From Bacillota bacterium (GTDB lineage: Bacteria; Bacillota; Clostridia; Lachnospirales; Lachnospiraceae): DNA of 44,466 bases. Position numbers and translations under genes: made by a program. Where the stretch lies: positions 1 through 44,466 of the forward strand of contig JAEYOQ010000009.1 of NCBI GenBank assembly GCA_023411555.1, read 5' to 3'. A model generated the notes under the pieces. It worked only from the letters and a program-made list of their open reading frames with translations. It was not told the origin of the DNA and made no database searches. Below, one piece after another: positions 7,995 through 17,081 of this stretch; the stretch's first letter is position 1; each line of letters opens with the position of its first letter.

Positions 7995-9164
7995 ATGAAA
8001 CTATTTCATATATCCGATCTGCATATCGGAAAACAGCTTCATTATTATAATCTAAAGGATAATCAGATTGAGATATTAGAGCAGATTGTGGCAATGACGA
8101 AGGAGTATCGTCCTGATGTGATTATGATTGCCGGTGATATCTATGATAAATCAGTGCCATCAGCCGAGGCGTATGAGATCTTTGATCGTTTTTTAATCGA
8201 CCTTTCAGAGATAACTCCATCCATCCCTGTCCTGATCATTGCAGGGAATCATGATTCGGCAGAGCGCCTTAACTATGCCAGTACCTTTTTGGAAAAGCAT
8301 CATATATATATATCAGTTCTCCCCCCTCAAAGTGAGCAGGAATATCTGAAGAAGATTACTCTACATGACGAGCATGGTGAAGTGAATTTCTATCTGCTTC
8401 CCTTCACCAAGCCCGGGTTTGTACGGCACTTGTTTAAAGAAGGGGCAGTGACAAGCTATGATAGTGCGGTAAGGTCGATTATTGAGCGTGAAGAAGTAGA
8501 TTTCAGTCAAAGAAATGTTCTTATATCCCATCAATTCTACATAGCCGGAGATAAGCTTCCCGAGACCTGTGAATCGGAGCAGGCCTATATCTCTGTCGGT
8601 GGAGTGGATAGTGTAGATATCGCAGCTGTTAAGCGGTTTGATTATGTGGCGCTAGGTCATCTCCATGGACCACAACAGATAGGCGAAAAGCATATCCGCT
8701 ATAGTGGTACACCACTGAAATATTCTGTCAGTGAAGAAAAGCATGCAAAGTCCATTACAATGGTAACAATGGGTGCGAAGGGAGAGGAGATTATCCTGGA
8801 CAAGCTTCCCTTGCTAGCAAGACAGGATGTCCGCAAGGAGAAGGGGACCCTGAGCGAGATTATTAACAGGGCAACCGATGATAACAGGGATGATTATATC
8901 AGCATAACCTTAACAGATGAAGCTGATTTATATAAACCCAAGGACCAATTAGAGGAGCATTATAGGTATATACTGGAGGTTCGGGTTGAGAATAGCAGAA
9001 CCAAAGCCCAGATGGAGAATGTCACCGGTGAGACCTCTGTTCTTAATCCCCTGGAAGCATTTCGTGAGTTCTACCAGGAGATGAATAATGAGCCTATGAA
9101 CGGTGAGGAGGAGAGGATAATTGCTGAGATTATTACTTTGGTGAAGGAGGCAGAGAATAAATGA
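7995..9164 (+). CDS. sbcD: SbcD, nuclease subunit of the SbcCD DNA-end processing complex
   Basis: A 389-residue metallophosphoesterase of the Mre11/SbcD family. Phosphoesterase motifs occur in order: ISDLHIGK (D8, H10), GDIYDKS, GNHDSAERL, LISHQFY and GHLHGPQ, giving the two-metal site for Mn-dependent exo/endonuclease activity. The capping domain follows to the C-terminus. With SbcC it cleaves hairpins and protein-blocked DNA ends. The ATG at 7995 follows GGGGAGGAG. Its stop overlaps the sbcC start by four bases (ATGA), so the two are translationally coupled. Length and motifs are normal. Confidence 0.96.
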   Translation: MKLFHISDLHIGKQLHYYNLKDNQIEILEQIVAMTKEYRPDVIMIAGDIYDKSVPSAEAYEIFDRFLIDLSEITPSIPVLIIAGNHDSAERLNYASTFLEKHHIYISVLPPQSEQEYLKKITLHDEHGEVNFYLLPFTKPGFVRHLFKEGAVTSYDSAVRSIIEREEVDFSQRNVLISHQFYIAGDKLPETCESEQAYISVGGVDSVDIAAVKRFDYVALGHLHGPQQIGEKHIRYSGTPLKYSVSEEKHAKSITMVTMGAKGEEIILDKLPLLARQDVRKEKGTLSEIINRATDDNRDDYISITLTDEADLYKPKDQLEEHYRYILEVRVENSRTKAQMENVTGETSVLNPLEAFREFYQEMNNEPMNGEEERIIAEIITLVKEAENK

Positions 9165-12100
9165 AACCAATCTATGTGAAAATGAGCGCCTTTGGATCCT
9201 ATGCAGCAGAGGAAACAGTAGATTTTTCAGAAGTGAACCAAGGAATATTTCTGATAACCGGAGACACCGGAGCTGGTAAGACGACGATCTTCGATGCGAT
9301 TACCTATGCACTGTATGACAAAACCAGCGGTGGTAAACGTGATGGTGAGATGATGCGAAGCCAATACGCAGATGCCGATACACGCACCTATGTAGAATTG
9401 AAGTTCATATATCAGGATGATATCTATACCATTATACGGGCTCCAAAGCAGGAGCGCATCAGTAAAAGAAGGAATAAGGACGGTGAGCTGACGAGGACAA
9501 TCGATCCGCCTAATGTTGAGCTGATTATGCCCGATGGAATGCCTTATCGGGGGAAGCTCAAGGAGACTAATCAGAAAATCGTTGATATTATCGGTCTGGA
9601 TGTCGATCAATTTACCCAGATTGCAATGATTGCCCAGGGGGATTTCCTTAAACTGCTACATGCACCCTCTAAGGAGCGGAAGGAGATCTTTGCAAAAATC
9701 TTTAACACCAGAATCTACTGGAGAATCGAAGAGGAATTAAAGAACCGGTCCAAGCAAATCTATGGTAAGCTGGAGGATAATCGGAAGGATATCCTTCGTG
9801 AGATGGAGAACGTAAGGTGCGTAGAGAATAGCAGCTTTGAGGAGCAATGGGCAGAGACACCCCATTTTTTAGAGAGTGATTATGATTTACAGATATCCTT
9901 GATTACACAAATTATTGAGGAAGCCAAGACAAGAGAGAAAGAGATCACGGTCTGTATCAAAGAAAATCAGAATAATTTAAGCAAGGTTACACTGGAGCTT
10001 CAGCAGGCGGAGGCTATCAATCAGCTATTTGTAGCATTGGAGAATGCTTATAAGATTCAAGAACAGTTAAATAGTAGAGCAGAAGAGATGAACTCTGTGA
10101 AGCAAAGGCTTGATGACGCCAAGAAGGCTCTGATGATTGAGCCAAAGGAGAAGGCATATCTGGCGAAGCAAAAGGAGTATGAGGCCTGTATTGGTAGAAT
10201 GGAAGAGATTAAGGAGTGGCTTGTCATAAACCAGCCTATTCTTGAGGAATTGCTTCGACTGAATGAAGAAGCTGAATTAGACTATAAGAATAAAACACCG
10301 GAGTTGGGAGCTAAAATCAGCAAAATCAAGGAATTCTTACCAAAGTTCGTTGAATACGAGGATAAAACCAGAGAACTTGAGAAGATATCGAAGAACTGTG
10401 AGCTGGCACAAAGGAATTTGGAGGAGATCATAGTTGAGATAAAAAGAGCAACAGACCAACAAAGAAGCCTTACGGATGAACAGAGTTCGATTAAGGCGGC
10501 AGCGGAGGAATTGCCTTTATTCTCTCAAGCGGTCGAGGCATTAACAGAGCGTAAATCAAGTCTTGAGCAGCTAATAATCGATAAAGGAGAGCTGGAGAAG
10601 TTACATACCTCCTACATAACGAAGCTACAGGAATTTACACGGATGGAGGAGACTTGTAAGGAACGAACCATGTATTATGAAAACTGTTACCGACTGTTTT
10701 TTGAGGCACAGGCAGTAATACTGGCTCATGAACTGAAGGAAGGTTGTCCATGTCCGGTATGCGGTTCTACGGCTCATCCCCATAAGGCTGCCTCATCCGA
10801 ACCCGGGGTGACACAGAAGGATCTGGATAAGGCAAAGAAGGACAAGGAGGAGGCAGAACGCCACCTGCTTAAGATGAGGGAAGCTCTTCACCAGTACCAA
10901 CAGAGCTACGAGAGTAAGAAGGTCTTGGTTGAACACGAAGGAAAGAGATTAATCACTGCGGAATTTAGTATTGAGGCGGCTAAGACTGAGGAGCTTCAAA
11001 GTGTGCTACAGGAATGTGATACGAAGCTGAACATGGAAGCAGCTAATAAGCAACGGGCAGCAGCCGCTAAGGAGAAATTGAGTCAGAATGAGGTATTGCT
11101 TCATAAGCTTTATAACGACCTTGAAGCCTATGCAGCGAAAAGGGAAGTGGCAGAAGGTCTTCTAAAGGAGCTAGAGATGAACCGGGTAGCTTCGGAGAAG
11201 GAAATCACACTCCTAAAAGGTAATATGATCTATGAAAGCTCAGCTCTAGCACAACAAGAGCTTTCAGCTGCCGATGAACAATTAAGGTCCTTGGAGAAGG
11301 TAAAAGCGGATAGTGCAAAAAAATATCAGACCTTACTGGAGCAAATGAATACAACCCGGGGGAAATTAAAATCAGAGGAAGAAAGCTTGATCAGAGTGGG
11401 AGAGGAAGTGAAGGAGCTAAGAGAGGTTTTTGACAAGGAACTTTTGGTTCAAGGCTTTGCGGATAAGACCATCTATCACGCTTCCTTGTTATCACTGGAA
11501 ACTATTAAGTCTATGGAGAATGCTCTGCAGGATTATAATAAATCTATCATCGAGAATGAGAATAGTATCCGACATTATACAGACCAGATAACCGGGAAAG
11601 TGAAGGTGGATACCACTTCCTTGGTAGAGAAAAAGGCCGCATTACTCGAAGCTGGGATAGGACTCGATGATACCAATAAGCAGGTATATGGTATTCGTAC
11701 CAGAGATGAGCAAATCCTTGAGAATGTGATAAAGCTTTTTGAAATAAGGAAGAAAGCCCGGGAGGAGTATGTGATCATTAACCGTCTGGAGGCCACTGCC
11801 AATGGCAAAATCGGACCAAAGCGCCTTAATTTTCAGACCTACATACAAAGAAGGTACTTTAACTCTATTCTGAGAGAGGCCAACAAGAGGCTATATATCA
11901 TGTCCAATGGGCAGTTTATCTTAAAATGCAGAGAAGTAGAGGAGTTATCTAATCAGGGTGAGGTAGGTCTGGATCTTGACGTCTATAGTATGGTAAATGA
12001 TCAGATTAGGGATGTAAAGACTTTATCCGGTGGGGAATCCTTCATGGCAGCCCTGGCAATGGCACTGGGTATGGCTGATATTATCCAACACTCTGCCGGT

Positions 12101-12319
12101 AGAATTCACATTGATACCATGTTCATCGATGAAGGCTTTGGCTCCCTAAGTGATGAGACAAGAATGCAGGCAATCAATGTACTGGCTGAATTGTCAAAAG
12201 GTAAGTGCTTGGTCGGAATTATATCCCATGTATCGGAGTTGAAAGCACAGATCGGGACAAAGCTCATGGTAACCAAGACCGATAAAGGTAGCAAGGTACG
12301 ATGGGATTTCGGTGATTAG
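9161..12319 (+). CDS. sbcC: SbcC, ATPase subunit of the SbcCD complex
   Basis: A 1052-residue SMC/Rad50-like ATPase. Walker A is GDTGAGKTT (residues 34-42); the ABC signature LSGGES is at ~955-960; Walker B runs into FIDEGFG at ~988-994. Between them are two long coiled coils joined by a zinc hook, CPVC, at residues 531-534, which dimerises the arms. The protein couples ATP-driven DNA-end clamping to SbcD nuclease activity in double-strand break and hairpin repair. It starts within the last codons of sbcD. A strong terminator follows at 12394. Nothing unusual was seen. Confidence 0.97.
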   Translation: MKPIYVKMSAFGSYAAEETVDFSEVNQGIFLITGDTGAGKTTIFDAITYALYDKTSGGKRDGEMMRSQYADADTRTYVELKFIYQDDIYTIIRAPKQERISKRRNKDGELTRTIDPPNVELIMPDGMPYRGKLKETNQKIVDIIGLDVDQFTQIAMIAQGDFLKLLHAPSKERKEIFAKIFNTRIYWRIEEELKNRSKQIYGKLEDNRKDILREMENVRCVENSSFEEQWAETPHFLESDYDLQISLITQIIEEAKTREKEITVCIKENQNNLSKVTLELQQAEAINQLFVALENAYKIQEQLNSRAEEMNSVKQRLDDAKKALMIEPKEKAYLAKQKEYEACIGRMEEIKEWLVINQPILEELLRLNEEAELDYKNKTPELGAKISKIKEFLPKFVEYEDKTRELEKISKNCELAQRNLEEIIVEIKRATDQQRSLTDEQSSIKAAAEELPLFSQAVEALTERKSSLEQLIIDKGELEKLHTSYITKLQEFTRMEETCKERTMYYENCYRLFFEAQAVILAHELKEGCPCPVCGSTAHPHKAASSEPGVTQKDLDKAKKDKEEAERHLLKMREALHQYQQSYESKKVLVEHEGKRLITAEFSIEAAKTEELQSVLQECDTKLNMEAANKQRAAAAKEKLSQNEVLLHKLYNDLEAYAAKREVAEGLLKELEMNRVASEKEITLLKGNMIYESSALAQQELSAADEQLRSLEKVKADSAKKYQTLLEQMNTTRGKLKSEEESLIRVGEEVKELREVFDKELLVQGFADKTIYHASLLSLETIKSMENALQDYNKSIIENENSIRHYTDQITGKVKVDTTSLVEKKAALLEAGIGLDDTNKQVYGIRTRDEQILENVIKLFEIRKKAREEYVIINRLEATANGKIGPKRLNFQTYIQRRYFNSILREANKRLYIMSNGQFILKCREVEELSNQGEVGLDLDVYSMVNDQIRDVKTLSGGESFMAALAMALGMADIIQHSAGRIHIDTMFIDEGFGSLSDETRMQAINVLAELSKGKCLVGIISHVSELKAQIGTKLMVTKTDKGSKVRWDFGD

Positions 12320-12393
12320 GTTTTGGTAAGTTTGGTCCTACAGGGTCTCTCGTGACCGATTAGGGTGTTTTGAGAGTGACTATGGTAATAATA

Positions 12394-12433
12394 AGACAGC
12401 TTAAATGTAGATAGCATTTAGGTTGTCTTTTTT
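12394..12433 (+). terminator. intrinsic terminator of sbcDC
   Basis: AGACAGCTTAAATG pairs with CATTTAGGTTGTCT (one wobble, 7-base loop), then a run of T to 12433. The dispersed repeat copy begins at the end of the T-run. Confidence 0.9.
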
Positions 12434-12580
12434 ATTACATACGATGAAATTACGTCCTATGTAATAAAAAGCTCTCCGGGCAGGGTGCGCACTTCGCGAA
12501 TAGGAAGTTGTTGCTACGCAACCTGCGGTCAGGCAATGCTTGCTATGCAAGCATCGAAAGAGTCAGCAAGCTGACTCTTT
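12434..12580 (+). repeat. dispersed structured intergenic repeat, copy 1
   Basis: This element shares its layout and core with 19285-19443. It begins with an imperfect palindrome (ATTACATA with TATGTAAT), has a GC-richer core containing GGAAGTTGTTGCTACGCA, and then three short hairpins: GTTGC/GCAAC, ATGCTTG/CAAGCAT and AGAGTCAG/CTGACTCT (12559-12578). It has no coding potential. In the second copy the last hairpin keeps its pairing with changed bases (AGTG/CACT instead of AGAG/CTCT), which suggests selection for structure. Both copies start exactly where an intrinsic terminator ends. It could be a small non-autonomous mobile repeat (REP/MITE type) or a structured 3' RNA. Confidence 0.7.
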
Positions 12581-12596
12581 ATCAAAAAATTAGCTA

Positions 12597-12627
12597 TTGA
12601 CATGGAGTTAACTCTAGGGAGTAGAAT
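12597..12627 (+). promoter_or_regulatory. MerR-type promoter/operator with 19-bp spacer
   Basis: TTGACA (12597-12602) and TAGAAT (12622-12627) are separated by 19 bases, two more than optimal. The spacer contains the palindrome GAGTTAACTC (12605-12614), extended on each side as TGGAGT/ACTCTA. Overlong spacers with a central dyad are the mark of MerR-family activation, in which the regulator untwists the DNA. The aldo/keto reductase gene starts 136 bases downstream and a MerR-family gene closes the cluster at 15018. Confidence 0.8.
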
Positions 12628-12763
12628 TAGCTATGTGTGATAGAGAAGTATCATCGGCTCTGAGTAGAAGCAACGATAGGATTAGCCCGAGCAGTATGAT
12701 AAAATAGTAGGTATATGTAGTAATTCATAATATATAGCTTAATTAAGATAAGGAGGAAATTAA

Positions 12764-13744
12764 ATGGAGTATGTAAAATTCGGTAATACGGGTATGGATG
12801 TTTCAAGATTATGTGTTGGAGCCATGGGCTTTGGTGATGTATCGACTGGTTTTCATCAGTGGGTTATTGACGAAGAGAGTTCGAGAAAGCTGGTAAAGCA
12901 GGCATTGGACCAGGGGATTAATTTCTTCGATACAGCAAATGTCTACTCCAAGGGTACCAGTGAGCAATATCTGGGTAAGGCTTTAAGGGATTATGCGAAT
13001 CGGGATGAGATTGTTCTTGCAACCAAGGTATTTAACCGTATGCATGAGGGACCGAACGGAAGCGGTTTATCAAGAAAAGCCATCTTAAGTGAAATCGATA
13101 AGAGTCTCAAGAGACTTGGCACTGATTATGTAGATTTATACATCATTCATCGTTGGGATTACAACACGCCTATTGAAGAGACAATGGATGCACTGAATGA
13201 TGTAGTAAAAATGGGTAAAGCAAGATACATAGGTGCATCGGCAATGTATGCATGGCAATTTCAGAAAGCACTTTATACTGCAGAAAAGCATGGCTGGACT
13301 AGATTTGTATCCATGCAGAATCATATGAATCTGATTTACCGAGAGGAAGAGAGAGAAATGCTACCGCTTTGCAGAGCGGAAAAGATAGCAGTTACTCCCT
13401 ATAGCCCCCTTGCCGGTGGCAGATTGACTAGAGATTTATCAGAAACTACTTTCCGTGGAGAGACCGATCACATTGGTAAGCTCAAATACGGCAGTACAGA
13501 GGAGCAGGATCGTACGATTATTAACCGTGTCGCTGAGCTGGCTGAGAGATACAATGCAAACCGCGCACAGATTGCCTTGGCATGGCTTTTGCAGAAGAAT
13601 GGGATTACCTCTCCAATCGTGGGGGTGACTAAGGAAAACCATATTACCGATGCAGTGAAAGCATTAGAGATCAAGCTATCGCCTGAGGATGTAACTTATC
13701 TGGAAGAGACCTATGTACCCCATAAAGTGGTTGGGGCTCTGTAA
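12764..13744 (+). CDS. aldo/keto reductase
   Basis: A 326-residue TIM-barrel oxidoreductase that should reduce aldehydes or ketones with NADPH in the cytoplasm. The catalytic tetrad is visible: D56 and Y61 (FFDTANVY), K88 (LATKV) and H129 (LYIIHRW). The C-terminal nucleotide-binding signature is present as PIVGVTKENH. The ATG follows AAGGAGGAAATTAA. It is the first gene after a MerR-type promoter and is followed after 33 bases by a second aldo/keto reductase, so the pair is probably an operon responding to reactive aldehydes. The true substrate is unknown. Confidence 0.92.
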   Translation: MEYVKFGNTGMDVSRLCVGAMGFGDVSTGFHQWVIDEESSRKLVKQALDQGINFFDTANVYSKGTSEQYLGKALRDYANRDEIVLATKVFNRMHEGPNGSGLSRKAILSEIDKSLKRLGTDYVDLYIIHRWDYNTPIEETMDALNDVVKMGKARYIGASAMYAWQFQKALYTAEKHGWTRFVSMQNHMNLIYREEEREMLPLCRAEKIAVTPYSPLAGGRLTRDLSETTFRGETDHIGKLKYGSTEEQDRTIINRVAELAERYNANRAQIALAWLLQKNGITSPIVGVTKENHITDAVKALEIKLSPEDVTYLEETYVPHKVVGAL

Positions 13745-13777
13745 ACATTTATATCGTTCGGAAAGGGGAACAGGAAG

Positions 13778-14899
13778 ATGAAGAAGCTGGGATTTGGATG
13801 TATGAGACTACCAATGAGGCAAGAGGATATGGGTGCAAACGGGGAGGTAGATTATGATCAGTTTAAACGGATGATTGATAGATATATGGATGCAGGTTTC
13901 AACTATTTTGATACTGCTCATGGTTATGTAGGAGGAAAAAGTGAAACCTCACTCAGAGAATGCCTCGTTAAGAGATACCCAAGAGCTTCTTATGTTCTGG
14001 CTGATAAGCTTTCGTCTCAATTCTTTGAAAAAGAGGAAGATATCCGTCCGTTGTTTGAACGTCAACTGGTGAATGCCGGAGTGGAATACTTTGATTATTA
14101 TCTTATGCATGCGATGAATGCTGAATACTATCAGAAATACGTTAGATGTAAGGCGTTTGAAATCGCAAGGCAATTGAAGGCAGAAGGGAAAATCAAACAC
14201 ATAGGGATATCCTTCCACGATAAAGCTTCTGTCTTGGAGCAAATTCTAATGGAACAGCCGGATGTTGAGGTGGTACAGCTCCAATTCAATTATGCGGATT
14301 ACGACGACCCCGGAATTGAAAGCTATCCCTGCTATCAGGTATGTGAAAAATATAATAAACCAGTAATCGTTATGGAGCCGGTAAAGGGTGGTGGACTGGT
14401 TAATCTTCCTGATCAAGGCAAAAAGCTTCTGGACGCTTATAATCCGAAGGCAAGCTATGCCAGCTATGCAATCCGTTTCTGTGCATCCTTTGACAAGGTT
14501 ATAATGGTATTAAGCGGTATGAGTAACCTTGAACAGATGGAGGATAATATCAGCTTTATGAAAGATTTTATTCCCTTTTCCGAGGAAGAATATCAGCTAG
14601 TAAATCGAGTCAAGGAAGTGCTGAGAGCTCAAGAGCTGATACCCTGCACAGCATGCGCATACTGTGTAGATGGCTGCCCTAAGCAAATACCAATTCCGGA
14701 TACATTCGCTTGCTACAATGCAAAAAAGCAATTTAACGATTGGAATAGCGATTGGTATTATGGAGTATACACCAAAGAGAAAGGGAAAGCACGAGATTGT
14801 ATTAAATGCGGTAAATGCGAGAAGGTATGTCCCCAGCACATAAAAATAATACCTTATCTAGAGAATGTCAGTGAGATCTTCGATAAAGAAGCTAGCTGA
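13778..14899 (+). CDS. aldo/keto reductase with C-terminal 4Fe-4S ferredoxin domain
   Basis: The 373-residue product joins an aldo/keto reductase barrel (residues ~1-270; D45 and Y50 in FDTAHGY, K77, H111) to a C-terminal ferredoxin-like domain. Cysteines C290, C293, C296 and C300 form one cluster motif, and C341, C344, C347 and C351 a second (CIKCGKCEKVCP). Such fusions are common in anaerobes and suggest electrons come from, or pass to, a ferredoxin pathway rather than only NADPH. The ATG follows GGAAAGGGGAACAGGAAG. It lies directly behind the first reductase and before the MerR gene, in the same direction. Confidence 0.9.
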   Translation: MKKLGFGCMRLPMRQEDMGANGEVDYDQFKRMIDRYMDAGFNYFDTAHGYVGGKSETSLRECLVKRYPRASYVLADKLSSQFFEKEEDIRPLFERQLVNAGVEYFDYYLMHAMNAEYYQKYVRCKAFEIARQLKAEGKIKHIGISFHDKASVLEQILMEQPDVEVVQLQFNYADYDDPGIESYPCYQVCEKYNKPVIVMEPVKGGGLVNLPDQGKKLLDAYNPKASYASYAIRFCASFDKVIMVLSGMSNLEQMEDNISFMKDFIPFSEEEYQLVNRVKEVLRAQELIPCTACAYCVDGCPKQIPIPDTFACYNAKKQFNDWNSDWYYGVYTKEKGKARDCIKCGKCEKVCPQHIKIIPYLENVSEIFDKEAS

Positions 14900-15017
14900 T
14901 ACATCTGCATAAATCTAGCTTAGGTGATATAAATAGCTACTATGACGGGTGTGATGCTTGGCTAAAAATGAGGATTGTCCGTATTAAAAGGTATATCTGC
15001 GAAAGAGAGGTGATCCT

Positions 15018-15404
15018 ATGACAATAGCTGAGGTTAGCAGAAAATATGACTTGTCTGCAGATACACTTCGTTATTATGAACGTATTGGTTTAATCCCACC
15101 GGTGAATCGTAATAGCAGCGGTAACCGTGATTACACCGAGGGAGACTGCCGTTGGGTTAAGTTTATCAAATGTATGAGGAATGCAGGTCTTTCAATCGAA
15201 CTTCTGATTGAATATGTATCTTTGTTTCAACAGGGGAAAGCGACTATTGATGTAAGAAAGGAATTATTGTTGGAACAGAGAAGGCAACTGGCAGAGAAAG
15301 TGCAAGAGCTTCAAAATACTTTGTCTTATCTAGATCATAAAATCAATGGTTATGAGGAAAGAATGTTGAAAGTAGAAGAGGATTTGAAGAACTTTAGTGA
15401 GTAG
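15018..15404 (+). CDS. MerR-family transcriptional regulator (AdhR-like)
   Basis: A 128-residue protein with an N-terminal winged helix-turn-helix (MTIAEVSRKYDLSADTLRYYERIGLI) and a C-terminal dimerisation coiled coil (residues ~85-125). It is of the short, aldehyde/thiol-responsive MerR type; no metal-binding cysteine cluster is present. The only visible cysteines are in the middle of the protein (DCRWVKF, KCMRN). A cysteine in this position is used for electrophile sensing in AdhR/NmlR proteins, so the second is a candidate sensor. The likely target is the 19-bp-spacer promoter at 12597. The ATG follows GAGAGGTGATCCT; 118 bases separate it from the reductase, so it may be co-transcribed. 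Confidence 0.88.
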   Translation: MTIAEVSRKYDLSADTLRYYERIGLIPPVNRNSSGNRDYTEGDCRWVKFIKCMRNAGLSIELLIEYVSLFQQGKATIDVRKELLLEQRRQLAEKVQELQNTLSYLDHKINGYEERMLKVEEDLKNFSE

Positions 15405-15440
15405 CTTCAAGCTTGTGATAGGCGGTAGCGTCAATAGTTG

Positions 15441-15466
15441 GGGTGGGATACTTCTAAATCCCGCCC
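15441..15466 (+). terminator. hairpin after the MerR gene
   Basis: GGGTGGGAT pairs with ATCCCGCCC around an 8-base loop. It is GC-rich but is followed by ATTACTA, not a T-run, so termination strength is uncertain. Confidence 0.5.
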
Positions 15467-16229
15467 ATTACTATGTTTGGAGCCATTAAATGTTTTGTCC
15501 TATAATTCATCTTCTGAGCACAACAAATAAGCATCTTGTTCGCCGACCTGTTTTATCAGATAGAGCAGTGTATAATTCTTGTACGGAACCTTTCAAAGTT
15601 CCTAATTCCATATAAAATGAAGATCTTTTGACGTTTTAGAACTTTTGTGTGATATCGCTGTTATGATACAGTAAGAGAGAAATCATAAGTTACTATAAGA
15701 TTGATTTAGGATGCTTGAGAAGATACTTTTCTGTGGCATCTGGATATATAAACTTTGCTTGGATTCTGAGTAATGTTGACGTGATATAAAGTCATGCATT
15801 CTGAATCTTGACTTATGTAGTATATTAATTATCATTTTTCACAGATAATCATCTGCAATTAATTTCTAATAATCATCGCCTGTAACTGATTATGTATCAA
15901 GTCTTTATTGTTTCACATTATTTTCACATAAACATCTGAGCTAAGAAGTTACATCTACAGTATTATCCATATTGTACCTATATATGTAAAAAAACAATAA
16001 AAAATTAACAAAAAAGTATATTTTCCATAGATAATATGATAGTATTAGTATAATATTATCGATTGAGGGATTTTCATACTTGGTCAACCTTTATAGTTAT
16101 TTTGAAAACTAATAGTAAAAAGAGAAAATATTTTTTGGAATAATGTTGATGGCATACGCTTTTCATCTTGAAAAATAAATGTTACAATATTCTCAAATAC
16201 TGGGTAAGATATATTTATGGAGGGTGAAT
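15467..16229. other. long AT-rich intergenic region with a possible gene remnant
   Basis: No intact gene is seen in this ~760-base stretch, which marks the left edge of the AT-rich island. On the minus strand, 15615-15500 reads as the C-terminal tail of a protein if one base is restored: MELGTLKGSVQELY in one frame, then LLYLIKQVGEQDAYLLC ending SEDEL-stop in another. That looks like a decayed gene end of unrecognised family. Near 16049 there is a TATAAT-like sequence that could serve the sce7726 gene, without a clear -35 element. Confidence 0.35.
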
Positions 16230-17078
16230 ATGGCAAAAGCTAATCATATTTTAAACAGCCTCTTCACTCAAAAAGTTTTTCGAGAACTTATTGACTCTGG
16301 AGAGAATGAGATTTATCAGGCAGCGGTTGAGCAGTATGCTCAGGAAGCGCATACCAATCTTGACGCTATTAAGATTATATATAGGAATCTTTCATTAAAT
16401 CATAGGAATGAGTATTTCTACCTAAACACTTTGCTAAATAAATGGCTAATTGGAGTTCATAGTCTTAAAAGCACAACTGCTCTGACTCAAATACCAATTG
16501 ATAATTCTGTTGCTGACTTTATTCTCATGAATGGAATTGCTGTTGTATATGAAATTAAAACTGAACTTGATAATTTTGATCGTTTAAATAGCCAATTATC
16601 AGATTATTACAATGCTTTCAATAGAGTGTGTGTTGTAGTTCCTGAGTGTAATTTTGATAAAGCTTGCACTCTTTTAGGGAACACTTGTGTAGGGATTTAC
16701 AGTTTAACCCAAAAAGTTACTATAAGCAAAAAAAATAGAAAAGAGCCGGTAGAAAATAATTCAGCTTTAAAACATTCGTCGATTTTTAAAGTTTTAAATA
16801 AAAAAGAATACGAGAATATATTAAAGAAACATTTTGGGGAGTTACCCAAAGCAAAGCCTGTTTTTTATTACGATGAGTGCTTGAAAGCATTTAATGAGAT
16901 TCCGATAAATGATGCATATTTGTTGTTTATTGAAGAACTCAAAAAAAGAAATAATATAGAAAAGCAAACATTGGATCAAATTCCTAAAGAACTTAAGGCT
17001 TTATTCTATTTTTTTAATTCAGCGCACCGTGATATAGATGGACTGAATAGATTTTTGGAACAAAAGTTGGGAGGGTAG
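16230..17078 (+). CDS. sce7726 family protein (PD-(D/E)XK nuclease-like)
   Basis: The start at 16230 is chosen because GGAGGGTGA precedes this ATG. The 282-residue product begins MAKANHILNSLF and resembles the sce7726 family, named after a Sorangium gene. The central segment VADFILMNGIAVVYEIKTELD has the D ... E-x-K arrangement of the PD-(D/E)XK nuclease fold, followed by QLSDYYNAFNRVCVVVP, as in restriction-type folds. It is therefore a candidate DNA or RNA nuclease or a degenerate nuclease-fold binding protein. Three bases separate it from the sce7725-like gene. The region is much more AT-rich than its neighbours, consistent with recent transfer. No signal or membrane segment is present. 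Confidence 0.75.
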   Translation: MAKANHILNSLFTQKVFRELIDSGENEIYQAAVEQYAQEAHTNLDAIKIIYRNLSLNHRNEYFYLNTLLNKWLIGVHSLKSTTALTQIPIDNSVADFILMNGIAVVYEIKTELDNFDRLNSQLSDYYNAFNRVCVVVPECNFDKACTLLGNTCVGIYSLTQKVTISKKNRKEPVENNSALKHSSIFKVLNKKEYENILKKHFGELPKAKPVFYYDECLKAFNEIPINDAYLLFIEELKKRNNIEKQTLDQIPKELKALFYFFNSAHRDIDGLNRFLEQKLGG

Positions 17079-17081
17079 CAA

